Shown: positions 44,715-52,452 of the stretch, piece by piece
Layout: each line of letters starts with the position of its first letter
How positions within the stretch are numbered: the stretch's first letter is position 1
Assembly: GCA_002341165.1 (NCBI GenBank)
Contig: DDNL01000032.1
Span: 1 to 64,000, forward strand
DNA from: Shewanellaceae bacterium UBA2521
GTDB taxonomy: Bacteria > Pseudomonadota > Gammaproteobacteria > Enterobacterales > Shewanellaceae
Reading direction: 5' to 3'
DNA length: 64,000 bases
Made by a program: the position numbers and the translations under genes
Notes under the pieces: model-generated
The model's database searches: none
What the model was told of the DNA's origin: nothing
The model's input: only the letters and a program-made list of their open reading frames with translations

Positions 44715-44730
44715 TGGCATAAAAAATGCT
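44715..44730 (+). promoter_or_regulatory. Probable sigma-54 promoter of flgT
   Basis: TGGCATAAAAAATGCT has GG and GC 10 bp apart and matches the -24/-12 consensus at most core positions. Transcription would begin near 44741, inside the longest in-frame reading of flgT, so a downstream start codon must be used. Confidence 0.65.
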
Positions 44731-44773
44731 TCTAACAAAATCAAGCACTTCCTATCGATTGCGCATGGAGCAC

Positions 44774-45964
44774 ATGAAAAACATTCATTTAAATCGATTT
44801 CTTCATTTCAGTATTTTAATTTGTCTTTTAGGAGTCAGCTTTCTCACCCAAGCAAGATGGATAGAAACTGAAGGTATTGCTGTAATTCAACGTGGCAATA
44901 AAGTTGAAGCACGTCAACAAGCTATCAAAAATGCCATGCAAGAAGCTTCTTATAAAATAGGCTTACGCTTTGAAAATCAACAACGCATTATTGATGGCTT
45001 AGTGCAACATTTCTCCACGACCATCTCACATGAAGGGCAAGCACACCGCGCCGAGATTACCAGTGAATCAGCGAGAAATGGAGAGTATCGCGTCATCATG
45101 AGGTTCGAGTTTGATGAAGATCAAATCTCGCAGAAGTGTCACCCCTCGACGCTAAAATCTTCCATGACCATAGTACAAGCTTCCGTGGAGAACAGAGCGG
45201 ATTTAAGACATGGCAAAATTTTTAAAATCACCCATGCTTTACCGAAAAAACTCAATGAAGTGATGATCAACTATGCAACACGTTACTTTCCTATGCCAAT
45301 CAAACATACTAAAATTACTACCGAACATTCATTGCTGGAAAAGTCTTATACACAGTTTTCGACTTGGCTCAGTGAAGTGTCAAACTCACAGTACCTCTTG
45401 GTACCGACTATTACCGACGCATCCACAGATCCTTATCTATCTTTTTTGGGACTCTTTGAGTTTTCACCACAAAGAGCCTTTCACCTTAAAGCTGACCTCT
45501 ATCATGGTTTAAGTGGCGAGCTGATTTGGTCAAAAAAATATATACATACTGGCCTATGGGATTTTAAAAGGAATGAAAGTGTTGATCCGCATAGTGAAGC
45601 TTTTTGGCGCTCTAAATACGGCGAAGTCATAGAATACATCTTACTCAACTTGACACAAGATCTTGACCAAGCCTTAACCTGTAGACCTACTCTAGGACAA
45701 GTTGTTGCCAGAAAAAATGATCGTGTTCTGGTGAACATAGGTTATCGTCATGGCATTGAACCTAAAGACGAGCTTAGTGTGATCTTAATACGTGAAATGT
45801 TCGATCGTATTGCACAAGTAAGAATATTACCTGAAAAAAGCCCAGCTGTAGTCAAGGTCGTGACGGTCACCGAATATTTCTCTGTTGCTGAGCTAGAAGA
45901 TAAAGCCTCAAGCTTAAATGTTCAAATTGACGATCTGGTCGTGAAAAGCACCGATATAGACTAA
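44774..45964 (+). CDS. flgT: Flagellar H-ring protein FlgT
   Basis: 396 residues. The signal peptide (MKNIHLNRFL...LLGVSFLTQA) is followed by RWIETEGIAVIQRGNKVEAR with QQAIKNAMQEASY, the FlgT N-terminal domain; the middle domain includes YLLVPTITDASTDPY and a C-terminal domain has GQVVARKNDRVLVNIGYRHG. FlgT builds the H ring around the LP ring and is needed for stable polar flagella. The ATG at 44774 is used because a sigma-54 promoter and its expected transcript start lie upstream at 44715-44741; an ATG three codons earlier (44765) remains possible. Confidence 0.88.
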   Translation: MKNIHLNRFLHFSILICLLGVSFLTQARWIETEGIAVIQRGNKVEARQQAIKNAMQEASYKIGLRFENQQRIIDGLVQHFSTTISHEGQAHRAEITSESARNGEYRVIMRFEFDEDQISQKCHPSTLKSSMTIVQASVENRADLRHGKIFKITHALPKKLNEVMINYATRYFPMPIKHTKITTEHSLLEKSYTQFSTWLSEVSNSQYLLVPTITDASTDPYLSFLGLFEFSPQRAFHLKADLYHGLSGELIWSKKYIHTGLWDFKRNESVDPHSEAFWRSKYGEVIEYILLNLTQDLDQALTCRPTLGQVVARKNDRVLVNIGYRHGIEPKDELSVILIREMFDRIAQVRILPEKSPAVVKVVTVTEYFSVAELEDKASSLNVQIDDLVVKSTDID

Positions 45965-46039
45965 GTCATTTCACGCGACCTCACACCTCAACTCTTGAAC
46001 CGAGCAAGTTCAGCCAAATAAGCTGAGCTGTAAATGCAA

Positions 46040-46117
46040 GACATGAAACACAAAGATAAAACAAAAACATGAGATAAAAATATAAGATAAAAACACGAGA
46101 TAAAAATACAAGATAAT
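46040..46117. repeat. Degenerate 26-bp tandem repeat
   Basis: Two close copies (AACATGAGATAAAAATATAA and AACACGAGATAAAAATACAA, each continuing GATAA) and a third weaker one upstream lie between flgT and tRNA-Arg. They are A-rich with no coding potential. Confidence 0.65.
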
Positions 46118-46167
46118 CATGCAAAAGTGCAACAGTATATCTTTCTAACATGTATAATGAACTCGAA

Positions 46168-46243
46168 CTCTCTATAGCTCAACAGGATAGAGCAGCTGCC
46201 TCCTAAGCGGCCGATCAAGGTTCGAGTCCTTGTAGAGAGGCCA
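46168..46243 (+). tRNA. tRNA-Arg (anticodon CCT)
   Basis: A full cloverleaf can be folded by eye. The acceptor stem is CTCTCTA with TAGAGAG, discriminator G, and CCA is encoded. The D stem is GCTC/GAGC. The anticodon stem GCTGC/GCGGC encloses CTCCTAA, giving anticodon CCT (reads AGG). The T stem is CAAGG/CCTTG around TTCGAGT. 76 bases. A TATAAT box lies at 46153-46158 and a T-run follows the CCA. The low-GC accessory block begins directly after it. Confidence 0.95.
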
Positions 46244-46728
46244 GTCTTTTTTCTCTTTAAAATAAACAATATCAACCACTTAATCAACACCACACTTACC
46301 ACTACCTAGCGCACTCTTGTCTATTTTGGTGCATAAGTGTATATTCAAACTTGACCCAAAACTCAAACAGTACAGACTGAGAACGACTCATCGTAAGAAG
46401 AACTATGTCAAGTCATTCGCATATATTGAATATTTTAACTCTATGTCGTTCACAGAAGAACACTTCGCTACCTTATCCTTTGATTTATAGATATGCTCAC
46501 TCTCCGAAATCTGGAGCTTTTAAAACTTTACTCAATACACCAAAAGTAAATAAAAAAATCTTTTATTTCTAAAATAGAAAATAAGTTTCAAAAAAAACAA
46601 ATCAATGTTAATTTATAAAGTTAAACCAGCTTATTTGTTGCCATTTATTTTTTCTGATGATAAAAAAGGTTAGTAATATAGAAACTATAAATATCACAGG
46701 TAAAATATATACAAGGAAACATAGTACA
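46244..46728. other. Intergenic region between tRNA-Arg and the LuxR block
   Basis: 485 very AT-rich bases. A T-run after the tRNA probably ends its transcript. TTGTTG, 17 bp, TGATAA at 46635-46663 is a possible promoter for the next gene. A 55-codon reading frame at 46405-46572 with a weak AAGAAG in front is too short and featureless to call. No repeat of the tRNA 3' end was found here. Confidence 0.5.
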
Positions 46729-46998
46729 ATGGATCAAGTAAACAGGTTAAATTTGGTTGAGAACCATACATTCGAATGTATGAACTCTCAGCTCATGCAC
46801 TCGGTATATCATATTCTGACGCAATCAACTTCTTCTTATCTAAAACAAGCTGTATCGAATGCGAAAAAAAAATATCAATTAGAACAGGGATTTACACCAA
46901 AAGCAAACGACACCTTAAGCAAGATAAAAGATATGCACAGGATGCAGCTTAACCACTCTCTCTGGAGTTACACCAGACATATAAGCCCTCAAACCTGA
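46729..46998 (+). CDS. Small hypothetical protein at the head of the LuxR block
   Basis: 89 residues, polar, His/Asn/Gln/Lys-rich, probably helical, with no signal peptide or membrane segment. It begins MDQVNRLNLVENHTFECMNS. I recognise no family. AAGGA lies 11 bases before this ATG; an in-frame ATG 24 codons earlier overlaps the probable -10 box and is not used. Codon and base use are as AT-rich as the LuxR genes that follow, so it likely arrived with them. A regulatory or partner role for the LuxR proteins is possible but not shown. Confidence 0.5.
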   Translation: MDQVNRLNLVENHTFECMNSQLMHSVYHILTQSTSSYLKQAVSNAKKKYQLEQGFTPKANDTLSKIKDMHRMQLNHSLWSYTRHISPQT

Positions 46999-47102
46999 AA
47001 CTTTTCGTTTAATTTATTTATATAACGCAGATGTACGAAAGTTAAAGGATAAACAATATAATATAAGGAATATGTACTATGCGCAGAGTAAGGAAAACCA
47101 AC

Positions 47103-47879
47103 ATGAACATACATCACAAAAATATGAAGCAAGTATCACAAGACATGCAACAATGGACAAAGTCTAATTTGACACATCTGGGGATCTACGAATGTACTTA
47201 TAACTATTTCAATGTGCATGACGAAACTTTTATGCCCATTCCTATGAACTATAACTGGTACTGTGAATACATGGAAAAAGGCTTTGATTTATCAGTAGCA
47301 GATCGACTAAATAGCGGTTCAGCTTTTTGGAAGGATGATAGTGTATTCCAAGCTTATAAAAAATGCGTAGGTATAGAAAAGTGTTACAAACTAGATTTAG
47401 TAGTAAAAACAACAAAAGGCTACGAAATGCTAATTCTTGCTGGCCAAAAGCCCTTAAATACAAAAGACTTTACTCTATTAAATAGAGCTTTTCATCAAGT
47501 CAGCTTTTTAGCTCATAGAATTAGACAAGACAAACCAAATACTCTTATACATCTAAAGCCTGTAAATGCTATTAAATTAAACCACTATAGAGATCATCAA
47601 AATGATACTTCAAGCAAAGTAAACAAATATACAAAGGCCAAATTCGATAATATCATTTTAACTCCCAAAGAGCAGCTTTATATCGAATATACCCTTTTCA
47701 ACTTGACGCATAAAGAAATTGCTTACAAACATAACTGTTCGCAAACAGCTGTGCGTAAAGTCATTTCAAACATAAAGCGAAAACTAGGCAATGAGTTTAT
47801 GCCTACCTCGCAGATGCTTTTAAGCTTAAATGACAAAGGAGTGCTTTCTTCATGCACACCTTCTGTTAAAACTATATGA
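47103..47879 (+). CDS. LuxR-type regulator 1 (258 residues)
   Basis: An N-terminal sensor-like domain (about 1-165) precedes a C-terminal LuxR/GerE helix-turn-helix (about 190-250) reading ILTPKEQLYIEYTLFNLTHK, EIAYKHNCSQTAVRKVISNI and KRKLG. The sensor region has Trp52-x3-Tyr56, Asp62/67 and Trp76, in an order similar to the Trp/Tyr/Asp/Trp of acyl-homoserine lactone pockets; pocket function is inference. The ATG at 47103 has AAGGA eight bases upstream, and the resulting MNIHHKNMKQVSQDMQQW matches the start of the paralogue at 49312. No LuxI-type synthase is nearby, so it is a solo-type regulator. Confidence 0.85.
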   Translation: MNIHHKNMKQVSQDMQQWTKSNLTHLGIYECTYNYFNVHDETFMPIPMNYNWYCEYMEKGFDLSVADRLNSGSAFWKDDSVFQAYKKCVGIEKCYKLDLVVKTTKGYEMLILAGQKPLNTKDFTLLNRAFHQVSFLAHRIRQDKPNTLIHLKPVNAIKLNHYRDHQNDTSSKVNKYTKAKFDNIILTPKEQLYIEYTLFNLTHKEIAYKHNCSQTAVRKVISNIKRKLGNEFMPTSQMLLSLNDKGVLSSCTPSVKTI

Positions 47880-47942
47880 TAAATGTTATTAACTTTAAAA
47901 AGTAATAAACCACTTCGCTTTGATCAAAAAATAATATGGATA

Positions 47943-47971
47943 TTGAAGAACAAGGAAAGTTTTTCTATATA
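47943..47971 (+). promoter_or_regulatory. Probable promoter of the MFS gene
   Basis: TTGAAG and TATATA with a 17-bp spacer, ending 18 bases before the ATG. I saw no clear lux-box palindrome beside it. Confidence 0.45.
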
Positions 47972-47989
47972 CTATCAGAAGGAATATGA

Positions 47990-49219
47990 ATGAAATTCAA
48001 AAACGAAAAAATAGGCATATACTTAGCTAATGGGTTTGAGTATTATGACTTAGCTGTATATTCGGCAATCCAATCTTACATAGCTGTTAATTTCTTTCCT
48101 GAAACAGCTTTTGGTAGCTACGGTCACCTTCTAGCTTGGGCTCCGTTTATTCTGAGATTCATTTCTCGGCCTTTTGGAGGTTTCGCCATAGGTCTTTATG
48201 CCGACCGGCATGGTCGCAAAGCCGCACTTGTCTTAACCAGCGCTTTAACAGGACTTGCCACTGTTACAATGGCTCTACTCCCTACTTATGAACAAATTGG
48301 GTTATGGGCACCTCTGCTATTCTTCTGTATGCAGTTGATACAAGCAGCTGCATTTGGTGGAGAATTTCCGACAGCTATCAGTTACCTTATCGAAAATACA
48401 AAACCTACACACCATGCTCGTGTTGGAGCAAATTTAGGAGTGTGGTTGCTCATATTCATTATACTTCCTCTTATTATTGTTAGCATTACTGAGAGTATCT
48501 TAACTAAAGAGGATATGATAGATTTTGGATGGAGAGTACCTATACTCATAGGAATAATAAATATAGGAATGAGTTATTATTTTAAAATAAAGCTTACCGA
48601 ATCTAGAAATATTAAACTTAGACAAAAAGTAAACGTTAGCTTTATAAGCATAATTAAAATATTTTTAATTTTCACTCCGAATACCATACTATTTTATAGT
48701 AATACGGTATCTAATAAAATTTTAATTAAAGCTTTCACTGACGATCCATCCCTGCAATCTCATCTACCAATTGCCTTTAACCTTCTTTTTGCAATAATTT
48801 GTTATATTATAGGATATGCAACAGATAAATATTCTAACGTCAAGAATACAATGAAATATTCGTATGGATTTATGATAATTAGTGCCGTACCAATTTATGC
48901 ACTGCAAGCTCTTGGTAATTTAACTGCGCTAATTATATCTCAATTTTTTATAGCACTTTTCATAGGTGTGACCCTCTCCGGAACTCCCGCATCAGTTTAC
49001 TCCTGTGCTAGCTCATCAAATACAATTGCTAACATAGGTATCGGCATTAATTTAGCTGCAGCACTAATTGGAGCATCAATTCCTCTAGCGGTAAATATTC
49101 TATCATCGTATCATCCTGCTTATGTTGGATTACTTATGTCACTTGGAGGGCTTGCATACTTTATAGCTCTTGCTCTAAGCAAGGATCATAAGGGTGAAAC
49201 AGCACTATACCCATCTTAG
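47990..49219 (+). CDS. MFS transporter, metabolite:H+ symporter (ProP-like) group
   Basis: 409 residues with about 12 transmembrane segments. The opening NGFEYYDLAVYSAIQSYIAV matches the first helix of the metabolite:proton symporter family (ProP, KgtP, ShiA). The loop 2-3 MFS signature is present as GLYADRHGRKAALVLTSALT, and GGEFPTAISYLIEN in helix 4-5 parallels the GGEYGGA of ProP. The substrate is not predictable. It is flanked on both sides by related LuxR-type genes and ends in a strong terminator. Codon use is very AT-rich, suggesting recent transfer with the block. It may move a signal or nutrient sensed by the LuxR proteins; that is inference. Confidence 0.85.
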   Translation: MKFKNEKIGIYLANGFEYYDLAVYSAIQSYIAVNFFPETAFGSYGHLLAWAPFILRFISRPFGGFAIGLYADRHGRKAALVLTSALTGLATVTMALLPTYEQIGLWAPLLFFCMQLIQAAAFGGEFPTAISYLIENTKPTHHARVGANLGVWLLIFIILPLIIVSITESILTKEDMIDFGWRVPILIGIINIGMSYYFKIKLTESRNIKLRQKVNVSFISIIKIFLIFTPNTILFYSNTVSNKILIKAFTDDPSLQSHLPIAFNLLFAIICYIIGYATDKYSNVKNTMKYSYGFMIISAVPIYALQALGNLTALIISQFFIALFIGVTLSGTPASVYSCASSSNTIANIGIGINLAAALIGASIPLAVNILSSYHPAYVGLLMSLGGLAYFIALALSKDHKGETALYPS

Positions 49220-49233
49220 TTAGCAACAATACT

Positions 49234-49281
49234 AAGTAATTGACTTTACCGCTTTTAAGCAAAATCAATTACTTGTTTTTT
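49234..49281 (+). terminator. Terminator of the MFS gene
   Basis: AAGTAATTGA and TCAATTACTT form a perfect 10-bp stem, with an inner GCTTTTAAGC hairpin, followed by G and T6. Confidence 0.85.
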
Positions 49282-49311
49282 ATAAGTTAGTAAAAAAGTA
49301 ATCTATAAATA

Positions 49312-49842
49312 ATGAATATACATAACTACCATATGAAAAATGTTTCTCAATCTATGCAGTGCTGGATGAAAACAAACCTGTCGCATCTGAATGTTTTTGA
49401 TTGTGTTTACTGTCATATTAATATACATGATCGAAAATTAATGACAATTCCAGCACATCTCAACTGGCATCATTCATATATCGAACAAAGTTTAGACTTG
49501 AATATTTCTTCTAGACTAAATGTAGGTGTTAATTATTGGAAAGACACGGATATAATTCACAAAAAATACAAAGAATACACACAAAAAGAATCATTCTGTA
49601 AAATTGATATTATAAAAAAAACAGAAAACGGTTTTGAGATATTCTCTGTAGCTCACAACTACCCTATAAGTATAAGGAATAAATTTATTTTAAAATCTTG
49701 CTTCACAGAAATGTCAAAAGAAGCAAAAAAAATAATTAAATTACAAAAAAGCATCCTAACCGACTTAAGACCTTACAAGCAAGTGAAGCTTAAATATTAT
49801 GGTTTAGATACAAAATGCTTTGATCATTATCTCAATCTATAA
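49312..49842 (+). CDS. LuxR-type sensor domain protein lacking the DNA-binding domain
   Basis: 176 residues, clearly paralogous to the sensor half of LuxR-type regulator 1: NYHMKNVSQSMQCWMKTNLS against KNMKQVSQDMQQWTKSNL, and SSRLNVGVNYWKD against ADRLNSGSAFWKD. It ends at the linker, with a stop where the helix-turn-helix would begin; only 57 bases separate it from the next gene and no HTH remnant is left. The Trp-x3-Tyr (WHHSY) and Trp of the possible pocket are kept. It could bind signal or dimerise with its paralogues and inhibit them, as TrlR does to TraR. The SD is weak. Confidence 0.78.
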   Translation: MNIHNYHMKNVSQSMQCWMKTNLSHLNVFDCVYCHINIHDRKLMTIPAHLNWHHSYIEQSLDLNISSRLNVGVNYWKDTDIIHKKYKEYTQKESFCKIDIIKKTENGFEIFSVAHNYPISIRNKFILKSCFTEMSKEAKKIIKLQKSILTDLRPYKQVKLKYYGLDTKCFDHYLNL

Positions 49843-49899
49843 CATAACGAATATAAAAGTCTATTTAAAAAAGGCTATATAAAATAATAAGGGACTTAG

Positions 49900-50706
49900 A
49901 TGTATTTGAAGGATAGTGTCGTCTATCATAACCATATTAAAAGTATTTCCCAAAAGTTAGAAAAGTGGGTACTAGACGAGCTTGCTTGCGTAGGCGTTTT
50001 TGAGTGTGGTTATACTGACTATCACATCAACCATAACTCATATTTTTGCGTGAGTTCAAATAATCCTTGGCGCTATGAGTTTTTAGAGAAAAAATTTGAG
50101 CTCTTAAGCGCTCCTTTTTTAGAGGTTGGAGTCAACGTCTTAAGCAAACAGAGTAAAATCATCAATTACTATCGTCGTAATTACCGTGAAAACTGCACGA
50201 AAATGTCTTTCGTTTTTCCTTATAGAGAAGGCTTTGAAATGCTGGTTACATCCAGCATTAAGCCACTTAACATCCTAGAACAACGCTTAGTATTTAATAA
50301 ATTTCGGCAACTTTCATACGAAATGGGGCGCATACGAAAAAATAAAGACTTTCTTCATTCTGAGATAGATATTTTAGATGAGGTCAAGCAGCAGCATCAG
50401 CGGCAGCGCCAACATGAAGATGGCTTGCTTGACTTTAAAGTCGCTAAAAAATCACAGTTCGATGGTATAGCACTGACCCCAAAAGAGCTTGTATACATTG
50501 AACACCTGATGATGAACTGGACACAAAAGGAAATCGCTTATCATCATCAGGTATCAGAAACAGCTGTTCGAAAAGTCATCATCAACATCAAGAGAAAATT
50601 GGGACAAGAGTTTATGGCTCATTCAACTATGTTTCGTATTCTCAAGCAAAAAGGAGTTCTCATCGGGCTTGGATATCAGCTTACCTCGGAGAGGTTTCAA
50701 GATTAA
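49900..50706 (+). CDS. LuxR-type regulator 2 (268 residues)
   Basis: It has the same plan as the regulator at 47103. The sensor part has HNHIKSISQKLEKWVLDEL and FECGYTDYHINHN with WRYEF; the C-terminal HTH reads ALTPKELVYIEHLMMNWTQK, EIAYHHQVSETAVRKVIINI and KRKLGQEF, nearly identical to regulator 1 in its recognition helix (TAVRKVI.NIKRKLG), so both probably bind the same site. The linker is Gln/His-rich. The sensor is the most divergent of the three and lacks the second pocket Trp. AAGGGA precedes the ATG. It is convergent with the recombinase gene. Confidence 0.85.
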   Translation: MYLKDSVVYHNHIKSISQKLEKWVLDELACVGVFECGYTDYHINHNSYFCVSSNNPWRYEFLEKKFELLSAPFLEVGVNVLSKQSKIINYYRRNYRENCTKMSFVFPYREGFEMLVTSSIKPLNILEQRLVFNKFRQLSYEMGRIRKNKDFLHSEIDILDEVKQQHQRQRQHEDGLLDFKVAKKSQFDGIALTPKELVYIEHLMMNWTQKEIAYHHQVSETAVRKVIINIKRKLGQEFMAHSTMFRILKQKGVLIGLGYQLTSERFQD

Positions 50707-50779
50707 TTATTGTTTCTTATGGCGCTACCAGGAGCATTCATGATCCGTAAAATTCTCTTATTGTCACGTCATAACATAT

Positions 50780-51424
50780 TCAATGTGAACTTTCTTTATG
50801 CAAGGCTTCTCGTTTTAATCCCATGCTCACAGAAGCAATCAATCCTTGAGAACACTGGGCTTTATCCACAATTTCACGGTAGCTATGTCCAGACTCGAGC
50901 AAAAACTTAATATAATCTCTTTTTTTAACATCCATTTGACGTCCCTTATACTTTCCTTTTGCTTTGGCAGCGTCTATACCTTGAGCTTGACGACGCCTAC
51001 GGTCTTCGTAATCCTTCCTTGCTATCGCTGCAAGCATATCGAGCATCATACTATTGATGGCATCAAACATACGTTCAGTGAAATCATCTCTGTGATGCTG
51101 CTTTAAACACATATGGCTCGTTGGTAAATCTAAAGCCACAATATGAATATGCTTTTCACTAATGAGTTGCCTGAGCTTTTGCCAGTCTGCTGCATTCAAG
51201 CGAGAGATACGATCAACTTGCTCTACCAGCAATACATCTCCTGCTTGTGCAATATGTAATAGATGAAATAACTGCGGACGCTTTAAGGTTGCCCCGCTTT
51301 CATGCTCATAAAATAAGGTAGAAATCGTCCGTTGATGCTCAGCAACAAAATGAGTCAATTGTTGTTCCGCGCGATTAACATGCTGCTCTGGAGTACTAGC
51401 ACGTAAGTAAGCATAAATTCTCAT
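50780..51424 (-). CDS. Serine recombinase (resolvase/invertase family)
   Basis: 214 residues, a small serine recombinase. The catalytic start MRIYAYLRASTPEQHVNRAE carries Ser10 in the YxRxST motif; further family features are a GDVLLVEQVDRISRL block (Asp and Arg of the active site), the long E-helix with MLAAIARKDYEDRRRRQAQG, and a C-terminal HTH (SYREIVDKAQCSQG). It looks intact. Such enzymes resolve or invert DNA between short crossover sites; here no transposase or clear site pair is adjacent. Its position at the edge of the LuxR block suggests a mobility or inversion role. AAAGG precedes the ATG. Confidence 0.88.
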   Translation of the reverse strand: MRIYAYLRASTPEQHVNRAEQQLTHFVAEHQRTISTLFYEHESGATLKRPQLFHLLHIAQAGDVLLVEQVDRISRLNAADWQKLRQLISEKHIHIVALDLPTSHMCLKQHHRDDFTERMFDAINSMMLDMLAAIARKDYEDRRRRQAQGIDAAKAKGKYKGRQMDVKKRDYIKFLLESGHSYREIVDKAQCSQGLIASVSMGLKREALHKESSH

Positions 51425-51717
51425 AAAAAACCTTTTATTATCTATTTATCTTGAGAGTCTAATCCTCTAAAACTACTTGATTCCCAGCATTTATGCAAAA
51501 TTAAGTTCATTTTTGTGTATCTTACATATCAATACATAACCTGAACAGTAAATAAAGCACACTCAGCTCTCAGTCTGAGCCACATAAGAAGACACAGTAT
51601 GATATAGAGTGCAACATACACTCATAGAGTTTGAGTATGACGAAAACAATAGGGTTTGGCTTCAAAGATCTGCTACAAGACATCTAAAATAAAGCAATTA
51701 TCTCCAAGTATACCGCT
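51425..51717. other. Intergenic region behind the recombinase
   Basis: About 290 AT-rich bases between the recombinase start and the lipoprotein stop. There is an imperfect inverted repeat at 51615-51639 (CATACACTCA with TGAGTATG) that could be a binding or crossover site; I see no gene. Confidence 0.4.
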
Positions 51718-52098
51718 TTACCTATCATAATGCGCTACACGCTTTTTTTTCTTAGGCTTTTCTGGTGCTTGTATGTAAATCCACCGTAAAGGTATAGAGG
51801 TATTGCTCTGATTGCAGTTATAACCTACAGGAAAAGCTGCTTGCACATAATAATGCTTCTCTGCAGCGGTGAAAAGGCTTTCTAAAATCCATTCCGGCGT
51901 ATCTTTAATGGCTGCCAAGCGTCTGATATCATTTTCGGTAACATAGACCACATCACCTGAATCACGCACTTGAACACCCTTAATACGCTCGTGCTTACAG
52001 CGAATATTCGGTAACTTGGCAAGAGTTTCTTCTGCATCATTCGAAGTGCAAGCTCCGCAAAGCAGTAAACTCAAACACGCTGCTGCAATATACTTCAT
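51718..52098 (-). CDS. Small lipoprotein of unknown function
   Basis: 126 residues. The lipoprotein signal MKYIAAACLSLLLCGAC gives a lipobox LCGAC with Cys17. The mature part has two further cysteines (IRCKH and YNCNQ) and a basic tail with KPKKKKRVAHYDR. A conserved-looking core, VVYVTENDIRRLAAIKDTPE, is not one I can assign to a family. I start at the ATG with GGAGA five bases upstream rather than 24 codons earlier, because the longer form would bury the lipoprotein signal. The likely location is the periplasmic face of a membrane. Confidence 0.72.
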   Translation of the reverse strand: MKYIAAACLSLLLCGACTSNDAEETLAKLPNIRCKHERIKGVQVRDSGDVVYVTENDIRRLAAIKDTPEWILESLFTAAEKHYYVQAAFPVGYNCNQSNTSIPLRWIYIQAPEKPKKKKRVAHYDR

Positions 52099-52297
52099 AT
52101 TCTCTCCGTACTTGTACTCAATAGGTGAATAAAAGCTGATCCATAGACGAAATTGTATCGTCAAGCTCAAAGTACACCTTATTCATAAATGAATACAAGA
52201 TCGACGCCAACTCACCCATTCATCAAGAAACAAACAATAAAAACATAAAAAGTAGGAAGTTTTACATAAGATATATCTAAAATTCATGCCTTCATAT

Positions 52298-52327
52298 AAA
52301 AAAAGCAGCCCTATCACAGACTGCTTA
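52298..52327 (-). terminator. Minus-strand intrinsic terminator without an assigned gene
   Basis: AGCAGTC and GGCTGCT (one G-U pair) close a loop of about eight bases, followed by T7 on the minus strand. The only candidate transcript upstream is the short one carrying the peptide at 52393-52452. Confidence 0.65.
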
Positions 52328-52392
52328 AGATAACATTGGGTAGAATTAATTCTACTGTAAATACTCTTTTGAGATGCAACTATGGTATACGA

Positions 52393-52452
52393 CTACATTC
52401 TGCATAACACACGACCATAAAGAGTACAGTTTGGAACTTGGAACTCAGTAAT
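52393..52452 (-). CDS. Possible 19-residue peptide with a non-standard ATT start
   Basis: The minus strand has AAGGAGGTG, a full-length anti-16S match, then AATC and an ATT codon opening a frame that reads (M)TEFQVPNCTLYGRVLCRM and stops at TAG. Two cysteines eight residues apart could form a ring. A terminator follows about 65 bases on. ATT is a rare start codon, so the call is weak; a second frame (MNSETYTYNKEVNHY) runs across the same SD and could be the translated one. Confidence 0.2.
   Translation of the reverse strand: MTEFQVPNCTLYGRVLCRM

Noticed and set aside
46405..46572. 55-codon plus-strand frame after tRNA-Arg
   Set aside because: Weak SD, no recognisable feature, AT-rich sequence where such frames arise by chance; left undecided, not called.
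47880..47989. lux box upstream of the MFS gene
   Set aside because: No convincing 18-20 bp palindrome of the usual type between LuxR regulator 1 and the transporter.
49312..49899. Frameshifted full-length LuxR gene
   Set aside because: After the stop there are only 57 bases before the next gene, and no HTH sequence in any frame, so it is a clean loss and not a frameshift.
46244..51717. att-site duplication of the tRNA-Arg 3' end
   Set aside because: No second copy of the T-arm/acceptor segment (CCTTGTAGAGAGGCCA) was seen in or beyond the LuxR block within the window.
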